From the NCBI RefSeq assembly GCF_000003815.2, contig NC_049990.1, positions 3,318,438 to 3,382,437 on the forward strand: 64,000 nucleotides of DNA. The letters are read 5' to 3'. A program made the position numbers and the translations under genes. The stretch comes from Branchiostoma floridae (taxonomy: Eukaryota > Chordata > Leptocardii > Amphioxiformes > Branchiostomatidae). The first letter of the stretch is position 1. Every line of letters starts with the position of its first letter. A model generated the notes under the pieces. It ran no database searches, was not told the DNA's origin, and was given only the letters and a program-made list of their open reading frames with translations. This document shows positions 23,901 through 32,182 of this stretch, in pieces.

Positions 23901-26900
23901 AACGTGTTATCTTCAGTGCAACCAGAAACTAAACTATCACTATATAGCCGTGTTTATGTTGACAGAAATATTAACCCAATAAATCAAGGCACATTTTCTG
24001 AGGTAATACACAAGATGGTCAGGCTTGGGAGCATCCCAAGAGAATGGGAAGCATCAGTAGAGCTGTATGTTGATTGTGCAGATGATACATATGTCCCTGA
24101 ATCTGTGAGTTCTTCCTTAATAAGTATTGTAACAACAACCAAACAAAGTCAGATTTGGAGTTCCCATTCATGGGGAAAATTGGAACTGCTGTTCATTGTC
24201 AGAAACTTACCGCTGGCAGAAAAGCCTGCAGTACAATCACAACTTGTTGATCTTTCATCAATGTTGGAAGACCGTAACTGCACTTTCGGGGTTATCAAAT
24301 TTGAATGCAGCTGTGAAGATGGCTCTGCAGTAAGTATTGGCACCACTGAGCAGCCTTCAAATATTCTACTACAAAGTCTAGTCCAAAACGAAAGCCTGAC
24401 TGAAGTATCCTTCTTGTGTGGTGGTCCAAACAAAGTGGCAGAGTTTCTACAAAACATTTTTGCAAAGAACAGAACTCTGCAGAAACTAGAAATTGGCTTC
24501 CTACATCCTGTGGATGATGAAACAATGGCAAACATATTCAGCAGTTATCCTGTGGATAGTCAAAGCCCCATAAAATCCTTTTTTGTATTAATGAAAACAA
24601 GACTTGATTCATCCCTTACGGACAAAACTGTCAGTAACCGTCACAGTTATGAACAAACAATCAGAGCTATTCTGTTCATATGTCAGAACGTAGGTGAAGG
24701 CAGTGCTTTACAGAGAATCTCATTTATCAGTAGTCTTGAAAATATCATGATGAACATGACCATCATGATGAAAGAAGTCACACCAGTTTGCCCCAGTTCC
24801 CTCTTAAAACCCTTGGTAGAGGCAATAGTAGACTCACAGTTGACTGTCAACTTAGGTATAAAATGGGAGGGTGTAACAAACCTCCATGTAACTGCAGAGG
24901 AGAGAACCAAATATGAGAATAGTGATACTTTAAGGCGGTCCAATCTTGGATATTCTGACACTGGAGTGTCTATCAAGCAGCTACTTGGATTCAAAGATTA
25001 GTTTGATTTACCTACAGTAAGAACATGAAAGAAGTAATGACACGCTGCAAACAGAAAATACTAAGATTATCAGATTATGAGATTATGCAATACAAATTGA
25101 AGAGTTGGACTGGAAGATATTGTCAACCCATCACACCCCACCCTGATCATTCCTGGTTCATCCCTAATCTCTTCAAAAGTCTAAAACATTTTAACATTAT
25201 TGATTAGGTTTGATCAACAGATGTACAAAAAATGTAATACTAATAGCTGATTGACAAATTAGACACATGTCACAATCAGTGATGTTTCTCATTCTAAGTT
25301 GACTTCATACCATCCAGATGATCTAGTACATGTACTAATATTTTTTCATGACTTTTGTAATATTCTACTTATATACTTATAAGTTAACATTGCCTCAGGT
25401 TATGTCTTAATTTGTGCAATCCTGTACAGTAGCTGTGTAACACGTAAATGTATATACCTGTGAAAGCTAGTCAAAAGCAACGTAAAGATAGTATACTCTT
25501 GTATATAAAACACAAATGTCTATTTTCATACATCTTTGTCAGGTGTATTTTTGTACTGCATGTTGTGCAATGGTGGACACTGTATTTGTACATAATTGAA
25601 TGTATCATAGACCGTAGGGTCCACAGTATCTGTGTACATATCAATTTACAAAAAAATTATTTTTCTAAGACTATATAACGCTGTAAATATCAGAACAAGT
25701 CCTGGTTATAAAAATGAACACTGTTTTTGAAATAAATTCTTTCGTTGAAAATTCGAAAGCTACTATCTCTTTCCTTTTTCTTGTTACCTACCTACCTACC
25801 TACATGTAGTACCTTAACCTCCAAGTCGTAGGGGCAAGGTAGCCTTGAAGATAGACAAATTGTTCTTGATTACTATGATTTTATCTAACATATAGCTGCC
25901 CGACAAAATCTGAATCAATCCGAAATGGAGGTATCTGGAATTGTAAAGCAGTTCTCTATGAGTCAAAGAAACAAAAGCCCTTACCTTAGGCAGTCCATAC
26001 AGCACCTTGACCTTGTTAGCATCTCTCCTGGCCTCCCCCATCATCGCACCTGACGTGGCTTGTACCTGAAGAAGGCATTCAAAAAGGCAATCAGTGAATA
26101 AAAGTAGCTTAAAATATCTTGGTCTCTTTGTCCTATGTAGAGATGGCTGTGACAGCAAACACCTACATGTACATATGTACACTTGAATTCAGGATGCTAA
26201 AAAGAGGACTAGTACGCCTCTTGCAAAGAGCTCGGGAAATTTACCTGGTACATTCAAGCAACACACCTGATCCTTTTTAAACCATGATATCAAGGAAGTT
26301 CTTCTGTTCCTACCCCAAACAATTAAGACTAGGTACTCTCAAACCAAAGCAACATACACTGTACACTTGCTGTACACTGACTTATCCTTGCTCTTTACCT
26401 GTTCCCTGTTGCGTGGAACCCCATCGAACACATCGATGAACAGGTGGTCCTGTAGGATGGAGCGATGTTCGTTTTGCTTCAGGACCACCTCTTCATCAAC
26501 CTGTACCTGATGTTACACATCCTACTCTCACCTGTACCTGATGATACACATCCCTACTCTCACCTGTACCTGTACATCTTTCCTCTTACCTGTTCCCTGT
26601 TCCTGGGCACCCCATCGAACACATAAATGAAGAGATGGTCCTGGAGGATGGACAGCAGCTCGCGATGCTCGTTCTGCTTGAGGTAGCGCCACAGGGACTG
26701 GTACCTGATGTTACCTTTAAATACTTGTAGATGTACACATCTCTACTCTCACCTGTTCCCTGTTCCTGGGCACCCCATCGAACACATCTACATGAAGAGA
26801 TGGTCCTGTAGGATGGACAGCAGCTCGCGATGTTCAGGACCACCTCTTCATCAACCTGTTCCTGATGTTACACATCCTACTCTCACCTGTACATGTACTT

Positions 26901-29900
26901 GATACACAGCCCTAACTCTCACCTGTTCCCTGTTCCTGGGCACCCCATCGAACACATCTATGAAGAGATGGTCCTGTAGGATGGAGAGCAGCTCACGATG
27001 CTCGTTCTGCTTGAGGTAGCGCCGCAGCGACTGGTACCTGATGTTACCTTTAGATACACGTCCTACTTTGGTACATATCCCTACTCTCACCTGTACCTGT
27101 ACCTGATGTTATGTTTAGATAAACAGGCCTACTCTCACCTGTTCCCTGTTGCGTGGCACCCCATCGAACACATATATGAACAGGTGGTCCTGTAGGATGG
27201 AGAGGAGCTCGCGATGTTCGTTCTGCTTGAGGTAGTGCCACAGGGACTGGTACCTGATGTTACCTACCCTACCTACCCTGATGATACACGTCCTACTTTG
27301 GTACACATCCCTACTCTCACCTGTTCCCCGTTCCTGGGCACCCCGTCGAACACATCTATGAACAGGTGGTCCTGGAGGATGGAGAGCAGCTCTCGGTGTT
27401 CTTTCTGCTTCAGGTATCGCCACAGAGACTGGTACTGATGTTACCTTTAGATACATGTAGATTTACACATCCCTACTCTCACCTGTTCCCTGTTCCTGGG
27501 CACCCCATCAAACACATCTATGAAGAGATGGTCCTGTAGGATGGAGAGCAGCTTGCGATGTTCGTTCTGCTTCAGGACCACCTCTTCATCAACCTGTACC
27601 TGATGTTATGTTTAGATAAACATCCCTACTCTCACCTGTTCCCTGTTGCGTGGAACCCCATCGAACACATCGATGAACAGGTGGTCCTGCAGTATGGAGA
27701 GCAGCTCGCGATGTTCGTTCTGCTTGAGGTAGCGCCGCAGGGACTGGTACGAGTCCCGCGACATCCGCAGCACAAACTTACTGGAGCGGAATGTGTCCAT
27801 CAGGTCATTCACCTCCATCTGTTCTCTGGTCTTTACTGGAGGGAACAAAAATGAATGAATGAATGAATGACTGGTTTATTTCCATAAACAAACAAAAAAT
27901 CACACAATTACTAACATGTCATTGCAGTTACTACAGGACTATATTGAGACATGATTCACTGTAAGTTGTAAAATCTATTGTACACTGTATTAAAATACAA
28001 ACAATCAAGATCATCAGAGTTTCTAAACCTAGAAGTTCTACATTTGAATTGTGAGATTTTGTCTTTGGACCTCAGTAGTCAACAAGTCAAATATCAATCT
28101 ACCAAAAATGTCCGCAGATGAAGGCATTTCCTTTTTGATCATTCCCAAAGCAAAGGTTTGCTCTGACTATACATTTGTTTATTTGCATCTGGTTTGAATG
28201 AAAGAGAACAATACAAATATAGTAAAAAAAAAAGAATACATTTTCCTTTGCACTTAAATCTAGACATACATGTACATGTACTAGTAACATTAACCAAACC
28301 TGTAGACAGAGTCCTAAGGTCCTCTTGATGCCAGTCTTCCTGCTCTACACTGAACCTACAGGACAACAGTGTACCAGTATTAAATATTGCAACATTTCAC
28401 AAAGACTATTGAAAAATTAACTTAAAGGAAAATAAGAAAAGGAATGTACAAGCAACAAACTTAACTCAGAAAGGTTTCTAATTCAAGGCTTGTAATTCAG
28501 GAAGCCTCATGTTGTTGTTGCTGTTGTTATTGCTGTCAGAAGGCCTCATGTTTTTGTTTTGTTGTTGTGTCTACAAATTTAAATAAAACAAGTCTAACTA
28601 CACACCTGTTGAAGAACTTCTGCGCCTCCTTCTCATGCCTGTTGTAGACCAGCTGCAGGTACATGTGGATAAACACTGGATACAGCAGGCAGCCGAGCTC
28701 GTGTTTGTGGGCGTCTAGCGAGGACTCGATGAACGAACTGAGAGAGCTGTAGTATTCACAGTACCTGGCAAAACATACACATTTAGCAATAAACATGGGG
28801 TACAGCAGACAGCCAAGCTCATGTTTGTGGGCATCTAGCGAGGACTCGATGAAGGAGCTGAGGGAACTGTAGTACTCACAGTACCTGGAAATATCAGTAG
28901 CAACAACAATATAAACATTTAACAATAAACACAGGGTACAGCAGACTTCATGTTTGTGGGCGTCTAGGGAGGACTCAATGAAAGAACTGAGAGAGCTGTA
29001 GTATTCACAGTACCTGGAAATAGAGCATGGAAAAACATACACAATTAGTAATAGATTAAACACTGGATAGAGCAGGCAGCCGAGTTCATATTTGTGGGCA
29101 TCTAGCGAGGACTCAATGAACGAACTGAGAGAGCTGTAGTACTCAGTGCTACTCACAGTACCTGGAAATATCAGTAACAAAAAATATAAACATTTAACAA
29201 GAAATACAGGGTACAGCAGGCAGCCGAGTTTGTGTTTGTGGGCGTTGAGGGAGGACTTGATGAACGAACTGAGAGAGTACATTTGTACTGTAAATTTATT
29301 TATTTATGAACCTACATATAATTTCATGGAAGCAGTGGGGAAAAAGAGATTTGCCCAGTGTTTTACGCCCATGTCTGAAACAATTCTACTAGTGCAGTAG
29401 TAAAACGTTCTAATAACAATGTTGTTGTACTTAGCCTGTGTACTATTCACCGCAGTAACTGCTGGCTCAATCTCTTTGCTTGCTAACTACATACTAGTAG
29501 TAGTACTGGTACATTAGTCATAATACAAAAGACTATGCCAGCAGTTACTACACCAGTGGATGGTACCCAGGCTAGCTTGTAAGTGATACTGAGTGATAGT
29601 GTCATTTCTTCGCGGAGAGAGGTCAGCTGTTAACTTACAGTGTTAGAGAACTTAGACCAATACCATGAGTTCTATGTCCAATTATTCCGTCTTGAGCACA
29701 CCGTACCTTGCCAGGTCCCCTTCGCTCTCGTAAGCTGACAGGACCGATGACACTTCTCCGCTGGTGGCGACCCTGGATGACCCCCCAGAGTCCCCGCTCC
29801 CATCTGGCAGCTTGGCCTCCCGTCTCAGAGCAGCCTCAGCGTCCTTCAGCTTGTTGTTCTTAAGAAACTGCAAGACGGCAGCAAGGGTCTGCTGGTCCAT

Positions 29901-30912
29901 CTTACTGGGGTCTGTCCTGGTGGGAAGGAAGTGAAAGGGAAATAAATATCAATTGCAGCCTCCGCATCCTTCAGCTTGTTGTTCTTAAGGAACTGTAAGA
30001 CGGCTGCAAGAGTCTGCTGGTCCATCTTACTGGGGTCTGTCCTGGGGAGGGAAGATGGCAGGTGTTCATGATAGGACTTGATTTATAAATGCTCCTTGAT
30101 TTTATAAAAAGAAAATAAAGTACTTAGTAAGTTAGTGAACTTTCCTTTTTTCCTATTCTCTTTCGTTCTAGTATTTCCCTCTACTTCCATCTCTCCTTTC
30201 CTCTTTCTCCTCCATTTTCTCTCTTCCTCTCCCCATCTACTGTTACATTGTATCTCTCTCTCTCTCTCTCTCTCCCTCTCTGAGTCTCTCTCTCTCTGTC
30301 ACATGCTTCAGACCTTGAATGAGTTTACAGGGATTTGAAGCCACAAGTATTTGATCCAAAGGTGGACTTCTTAATATCTTGACAACAGCACACAGACGAT
30401 AGGGTTTGATACTTATATACCAACAGCAGCAATTAAACAACATAAACTTATCATGAGTGCCCTCTTGCGAATCATCTTGTATGACATGTTCCAACTGCTA
30501 GCTAGGGCATCATGTAGCACAACAGTAACTAAACAGTAACAGCAATATCTGATAATGTTTCTTCTGTACAACCAAAGTACGTAAATTAGACTTGCATATA
30601 TGTGTGTGTGGGGAATAAAGTATATCATAAAGGGTGACAATCTACGAACGTTAGCAACGATAACTCTACTCTACTCTAAGCTCTACTCTACTCGCGTTGT
30701 GAAGCGATTTTCTGGCGGGCTTGCGCTAGCGAGCACGCAAAACGACTTGTACTTGAGTCTAAACCTAACATAACACCTTCAAAGTCAGCAGAATCTTACC
30801 CTGCGCCTTTGTCCACCTTGGGTGAGCTCTGTACTCCCGTAGCCGCCACAGAAACGGCGCTACCGTTGTTTGAACCATCGGAAACCACGACGGTACGGTT
30901 GGGGTCCGCCAT
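11992..30912 (-). CDS. TAF5: TFIID subunit 5 (TAF5), complete, 10 exons
   Basis: TAF5 is a scaffold subunit of nuclear TFIID; the N-terminal domains dimerise and the WD40 propeller binds histone-fold TAFs. Coding exons (minus): 30800-30912, 29707-29916, 28606-28764, 28300-28355, 27636-27835, 25985-26065, 16757-16919, 16020-16181, 13660-13931, 11992-12657; 2082 nt, 693 codons plus stop, all phases consistent at GT-AG sites. Start is MADPNRTVVV. Domains: LisH about residues 43-75 (TLAAVLQFLKNNKLKDAE), TAF5 N-terminal domain about 90-250 (FIESSLDAHKHELG, HLFIDVFDGVPR), acidic/lysine-rich linker 274-325 (NVPLDDDDEGG), WD40 repeats about 350-650 (GPVYSTSFSPDREQLL, DRTVRLWDVLNGNC). Human TAF5 is about 800 residues; this one lacks the long N-terminal low-complexity tract. 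Introns 1, 2, 5, 6, 8 and 9 carry partial exon copies, and intron 6 contains another gene on the opposite strand. Confidence 0.95.
12717..13046 (-). repeat. two partial copies of TAF5 exon 10 start
   Basis: The exon 10 acceptor region (CACACCGGGTAGTTGTGTCC...ACCTGGGA on the plus strand) plus adjoining intron is repeated twice in intron 9. Copy one is decayed (AGGTAGTTGTGCCTTTG near 12717). Copy two (CACACCGGGTCATTGTGCCC at 12811) is split by a LINE tail and resumes at ACCACCTGGGACG near 12936. Both share the downstream motif GACTTGTTAGTAG. Confidence 0.7.
12833..12935 (-). mobile_element. LINE 3' tail, minus strand
   Basis: Read on the minus strand: GGCACCTGAAAAGCAGGC, then GCCTGAG and CCTGGTGAAATAAATAAATG, the same hairpin-plus-tail as the LINE at 3163-3719. 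Only the extreme 3' end is present. It is inserted in the second exon 10 copy. Confidence 0.65.
13117..13650. repeat. (TG)n microsatellites around an exon copy
   Basis: Imperfect TG/TATG repeats occupy 13117-13450 and 13580-13645, either side of the exon 9 copy. Apparent long frames of alternating His/Thr or Cys/Val here are artefacts. Confidence 0.85.
13461..13585 (-). pseudogene. partial TAF5 exon 9 copy with nonsense change
   Basis: Repeats the 3' part of exon 9, GHTGPVYATSFSPDREQLL, through EDGTVRLWSLHTYSN and the donor region. In the true exon the codon before EDG is TCA; in this copy it is TGA. The copy also ends in the same TG microsatellite as the real exon's flank, so exon end, donor and microsatellite were duplicated together. 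Confidence 0.8.
13932..15120. other. TAF5 intron 8, right of exon 9
   Basis: Starts with a G-run next to the exon 9 acceptor. Otherwise no exon or transposon recognised; short open frames are unsupported. Confidence 0.5.
15130..15285 (-). repeat. two decayed copies of TAF5 exon 9 start
   Basis: GGAGTCCTCAAAACCTG at about 15149 and CAGTCCTCAAAAGCTGGGGG at about 15262 match the exon 9 acceptor and first codons (FEDSNVRVWS), each preceded by a decayed CTCCACA. Together with 13461-13585, exon 9 has copies on both sides. Confidence 0.5.
15545..15830. repeat. minisatellite, ~45-52 bp unit x6
   Basis: Tandem units containing CAGCACCAGGGACAGGGATG, then GCAGTGTCAGTGTGAATGTC, with some units lacking the GTCAGT segment. 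Lies in TAF5 intron 8. No exon similarity seen. Confidence 0.85.
17010..17780 (-). repeat. tandem array of TAF5 exon 7 start copies
   Basis: Five units of about 137 bp (beginning near 17019, 17158, 17291, 17430 and 17570) plus a decayed sixth at 17700-17780. Each has an AG acceptor, then the first half of exon 7 read as EPDINVPLDDNDEGG and EGEDKPKKM, then intron sequence. Each frame stops about nine codons after the exon-like part, so inclusion in mRNA would truncate TAF5. The real exon has DDDDEGGDGEDKPKKKK. Confidence 0.9.
17790..19860. other. TAF5 intron 6, repeats only
   Basis: No exon recognised. Contains a small MITE (18949-19047), a palindrome AAGGAGGTTAAAATC/GATTTTAACCTCCTT at 19305-19336 and a TG microsatellite near 19437-19480. 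The missing 5' exon of the plus-strand NACHT gene could lie here but I could not identify it. Confidence 0.45.
18949..19047. mobile_element. ~100-bp MITE
   Basis: GTACTCTCCTTAACAGAGG, then TTGGTGGGAA, at the left is mirrored by TTCCCACCAACCTCTG, then CTTGGAGAGTAC, at the right; about 30-bp terminal inverted repeats around a 40-bp core. Confidence 0.55.
19869..20957 (-). repeat. composite repeat family, copy 1
   Basis: Begins CTAGAAAGGCCGACATTTGA and ends at a CCATACTGTAGTATGG palindrome. The core has about five degenerate units of 160-180 bp, each with 'CCAAATTTCAGGTCATT' and 'GGAGCCAAAAATATACATTT'. An inverted copy of the same design is at 40691-41982. No coding capacity. Confidence 0.75.
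21179..25001 (+). CDS. DEATH-NACHT (NLR-like) protein, 5' incomplete
   Basis: A predicted cytosolic NTPase receptor of the STAND class, nested in TAF5 intron 6 on the opposite strand. Exons: 21179-21616 (after a CAG acceptor; no ATG, so an upstream exon is missing) and 21879-25001, interrupted by Ns at 22666-22765. The first exon encodes a DEATH domain (WDDLARNLGFERGEIEAI, then REVLERWQNRNGAKATL). The second has Walker A GDPGIGKTT, Walker B VLFVLDGLDE and sensor ITSRP. After the gap, LPQTLTGLYSLLVLA and CFQFLHKTFQEYFAAKHLL are typical of the NACHT-distal helical region. The last 500 residues have only weak leucine-rich character. The frame changes across the gap, so true gap length matters. 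Partner and signal are unknown; immune sensing is inference from the family. Confidence 0.85.
22666..22765. other. assembly gap (100 Ns)
   Basis: Exactly 100 N, a conventional placeholder, within the NACHT domain just after TENPLN. Flanking frames differ, so the real missing length is not congruent with 100 in that reading. Confidence 0.99.
25731..25736 (+). terminator. polyadenylation signal of the NACHT gene
   Basis: AATAAA about 730 bases after the stop codon at 24999-25001, in an AT-rich 3' UTR. It is the first plus-strand AATAAA I saw after the stop. Confidence 0.5.
26395..27615 (-). repeat. tandem array of TAF5 exon 5 end copies
   Basis: Seven partial copies (near 26398, 26589, 26750, 26922, 27138, 27320 and 27481) precede the real exon at 27636-27835. 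Each repeats the 3' part of the exon (RYLKQNEHRELLSILQDHLF then DVFDGVPRNREQ) and the donor CAG|GTGAGAGTAGG, followed by intron. Some are cut after NEHREL and joined to a second partial LQ/HL segment. Units are 120-190 bp and diverged from each other by a few percent. Confidence 0.9.
27850..28290. other. TAF5 intron 4
   Basis: Starts with (AATG)n followed by a GGTTTATTTCCATAAACAAAC stretch that, read on the minus strand, looks like a LINE or SINE tail. No exon otherwise. Confidence 0.45.
28765..29285 (-). repeat. tandem, in-frame array of TAF5 exon 3 start copies
   Basis: Four partial copies follow the real exon on its acceptor side. They carry CAG|GTACTGTGAATAC and the coding block YYSSLSSFIESSLDAHKHEL. 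The acceptors at 28764, 28884 and 29013 are 120 and 129 bp apart, both multiples of three, and an uninterrupted 248-codon frame (28536-29282) runs through all copies. The fourth copy has a 10-bp insertion that puts its acceptor out of phase, and the fifth block is truncated. Confidence 0.9.
29286..29706. other. TAF5 intron 2 remainder
   Basis: Non-repeat part of intron 2. A GTAACTGCTGGC...GCCAGCAGTTAC inverted repeat near 29453-29550 hints at a small decayed MITE; nothing coding. Confidence 0.35.
29950..30043 (-). repeat. partial copy of TAF5 exon 2 (LisH)
   Basis: Repeats the first third of exon 2, TDPSKMDQQTLAAVLQFLKN then NKLKDAEAA, with the same acceptor side (CAG|GACAGACCCC), upstream in intron 1. 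Confidence 0.85.
30252..30298. repeat. (CT)n microsatellite
   Basis: CTCTCT run interrupted by CCCTCTCTGAG, in TAF5 intron 1. Confidence 0.9.
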
Positions 30913-31269
30913 TTTGGTTCGGCAAGATTGGGGAAAATTCGTTATATAAATTTATGGGACGTAGCCTCTATTTTAAGTACTGTACTATCTTCTTTTATAG
31001 TATAAACAATAATATTCCAACAACAATTAGAGGACGCACAATTGAGACAGTTTTTGTGATATCGTCTGTGCTTAAGAGAGGGATCGATTTTATGATCAAC
31101 GTCTAACTGAAATGGTTCACCCCTATATTCAAGGCATCAAAATGTAAACATGAAGCGATGCGCGTAAAATACAACTACTTGTTGGTGTAACGTTAAGTTA
31201 ATTTTGAAGGATAGACATGAAATATATAATATTTTTTAGTAATTCTAGGGAAGATTAATTACAAAATGT

Positions 31270-31562
31270 TTATTTGTGCTTCATCTTCATGAAGTGTTCA
31301 TAACTATGGTGTAGTTGCGTTTCTTTCATATCATTGTCTTTCAGCAGTCTTTGGAGGACCTCTGGCGAGATAGATTGAAACTGCATCTCACTCTTCATTT
31401 GACCCAATGGTGACCCCATGACGTAGTTACACAACATATGACTGCAGCAGACGGAAACACACGCTGACGAAACCAAGAGCATTTCTTCACTGCTATATCG
31501 TCTCAGAAGAAAGTCACAACGAAGGTAGGACGATATTAAGCTACTGCAGGTCCTGTACAAGC
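31270..31562 (-). CDS. unassigned terminal-exon-like frame (97 codons)
   Basis: An open frame follows a TTCCCAG acceptor and ends with a TAA that overlaps an AATAAA polyadenylation hexamer (CACAAATAAACA), the layout of a last exon. The product is hydrophobic and Cys/Ser-rich (SSEEMLLVSSACVSVCCSHM) and ends ETQLHHSYEHFMKMKHK. There is no ATG at its start. I recognise no family. It sits between TAF5 (same strand, 350 bp away) and an SLC16 gene, leaving little room for upstream exons, so it may be spurious. Confidence 0.3.
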
Positions 31563-31599
31563 TGGGAACATATGAATAACATAGACTAGAGGTAGATCT

Positions 31600-31698
31600 A
31601 TGGGGAAATGCTGTGTAGATAATTGTTCAAATTCACGGTGTCGCGTTGGCTCACCAGTGACCTATATTTTCCCAATTAAAGGTCGTATGATGCAAAGT
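31600..31698 (+). pseudogene. THAP-domain-like N-terminal fragment
   Basis: ATG at 31600 opens MGKCCVDNCSNSRC, then RVGSPVTYIFPIKG, the spacing of a THAP zinc finger start (C-x4-C, then a hydrophobic/FP motif). A possible donor AAAG|GTCGTA follows, otherwise the frame stops at 31698. The remaining THAP motifs (second Cys/His pair, AVPTIF-like end) are not visible nearby, so this is a fragment or first exon only. Confidence 0.3.
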
Positions 31699-31828
31699 TG
31701 AAGGTATATGTGAGGTGGGCAGGTGTTAAGCGGTAAACAGATACTAACAGGTTACCGTACCGACAAAAACAAGATGATTACGGTAAGTGAACGGTGACAA
31801 ATTTTGTTAAGCTACAGTACGTAGAATA

Positions 31829-32000
31829 CGTAGAAGCCGTTTAATTGCACATCCCGTTTGACAGCATATTTTATGCAATTATCCGGATGGTGCAATAATG
31901 CGAAGTTATCCAGCTGACTGCACCGTTGTGGGATTTGGGGATTCTGTGCAATAAACAGAAGTGTGCGGTTATCCGGTGTGTAATTAACTGACTTCTACTG
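31829..32000. mobile_element. pogo/Tigger-like MITE, copy C
   Basis: Third family member: begins CGTAGAAGCCG (one base of the CAGTAG start lost), ends CTGACTTCTACTG, flanked by TA. About 180 bp upstream of the SLC16 start codon, hence in its likely promoter or 5' UTR. Confidence 0.65.
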
Positions 32001-32182
32001 TATATTTAGGGTTTGACTAATCACACCTCACAAAATAATGGTGTTTTCCAGTATTATATATGAATGATTGGACCCGGAAAAGATAATTTTTAATCAGATA
32101 TATATATACAGAAACTTGTCTCCAGCTCTGAATGTCTTCTTTTCCACAGATTTCATCCCCATAATAAAGGGACGGACTTGTA

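Noticed and set aside
25025..25207. Extra small gene after the NACHT stop codon
   Set aside because: In the 3' UTR before the polyadenylation signal; no similarity and AT-rich.
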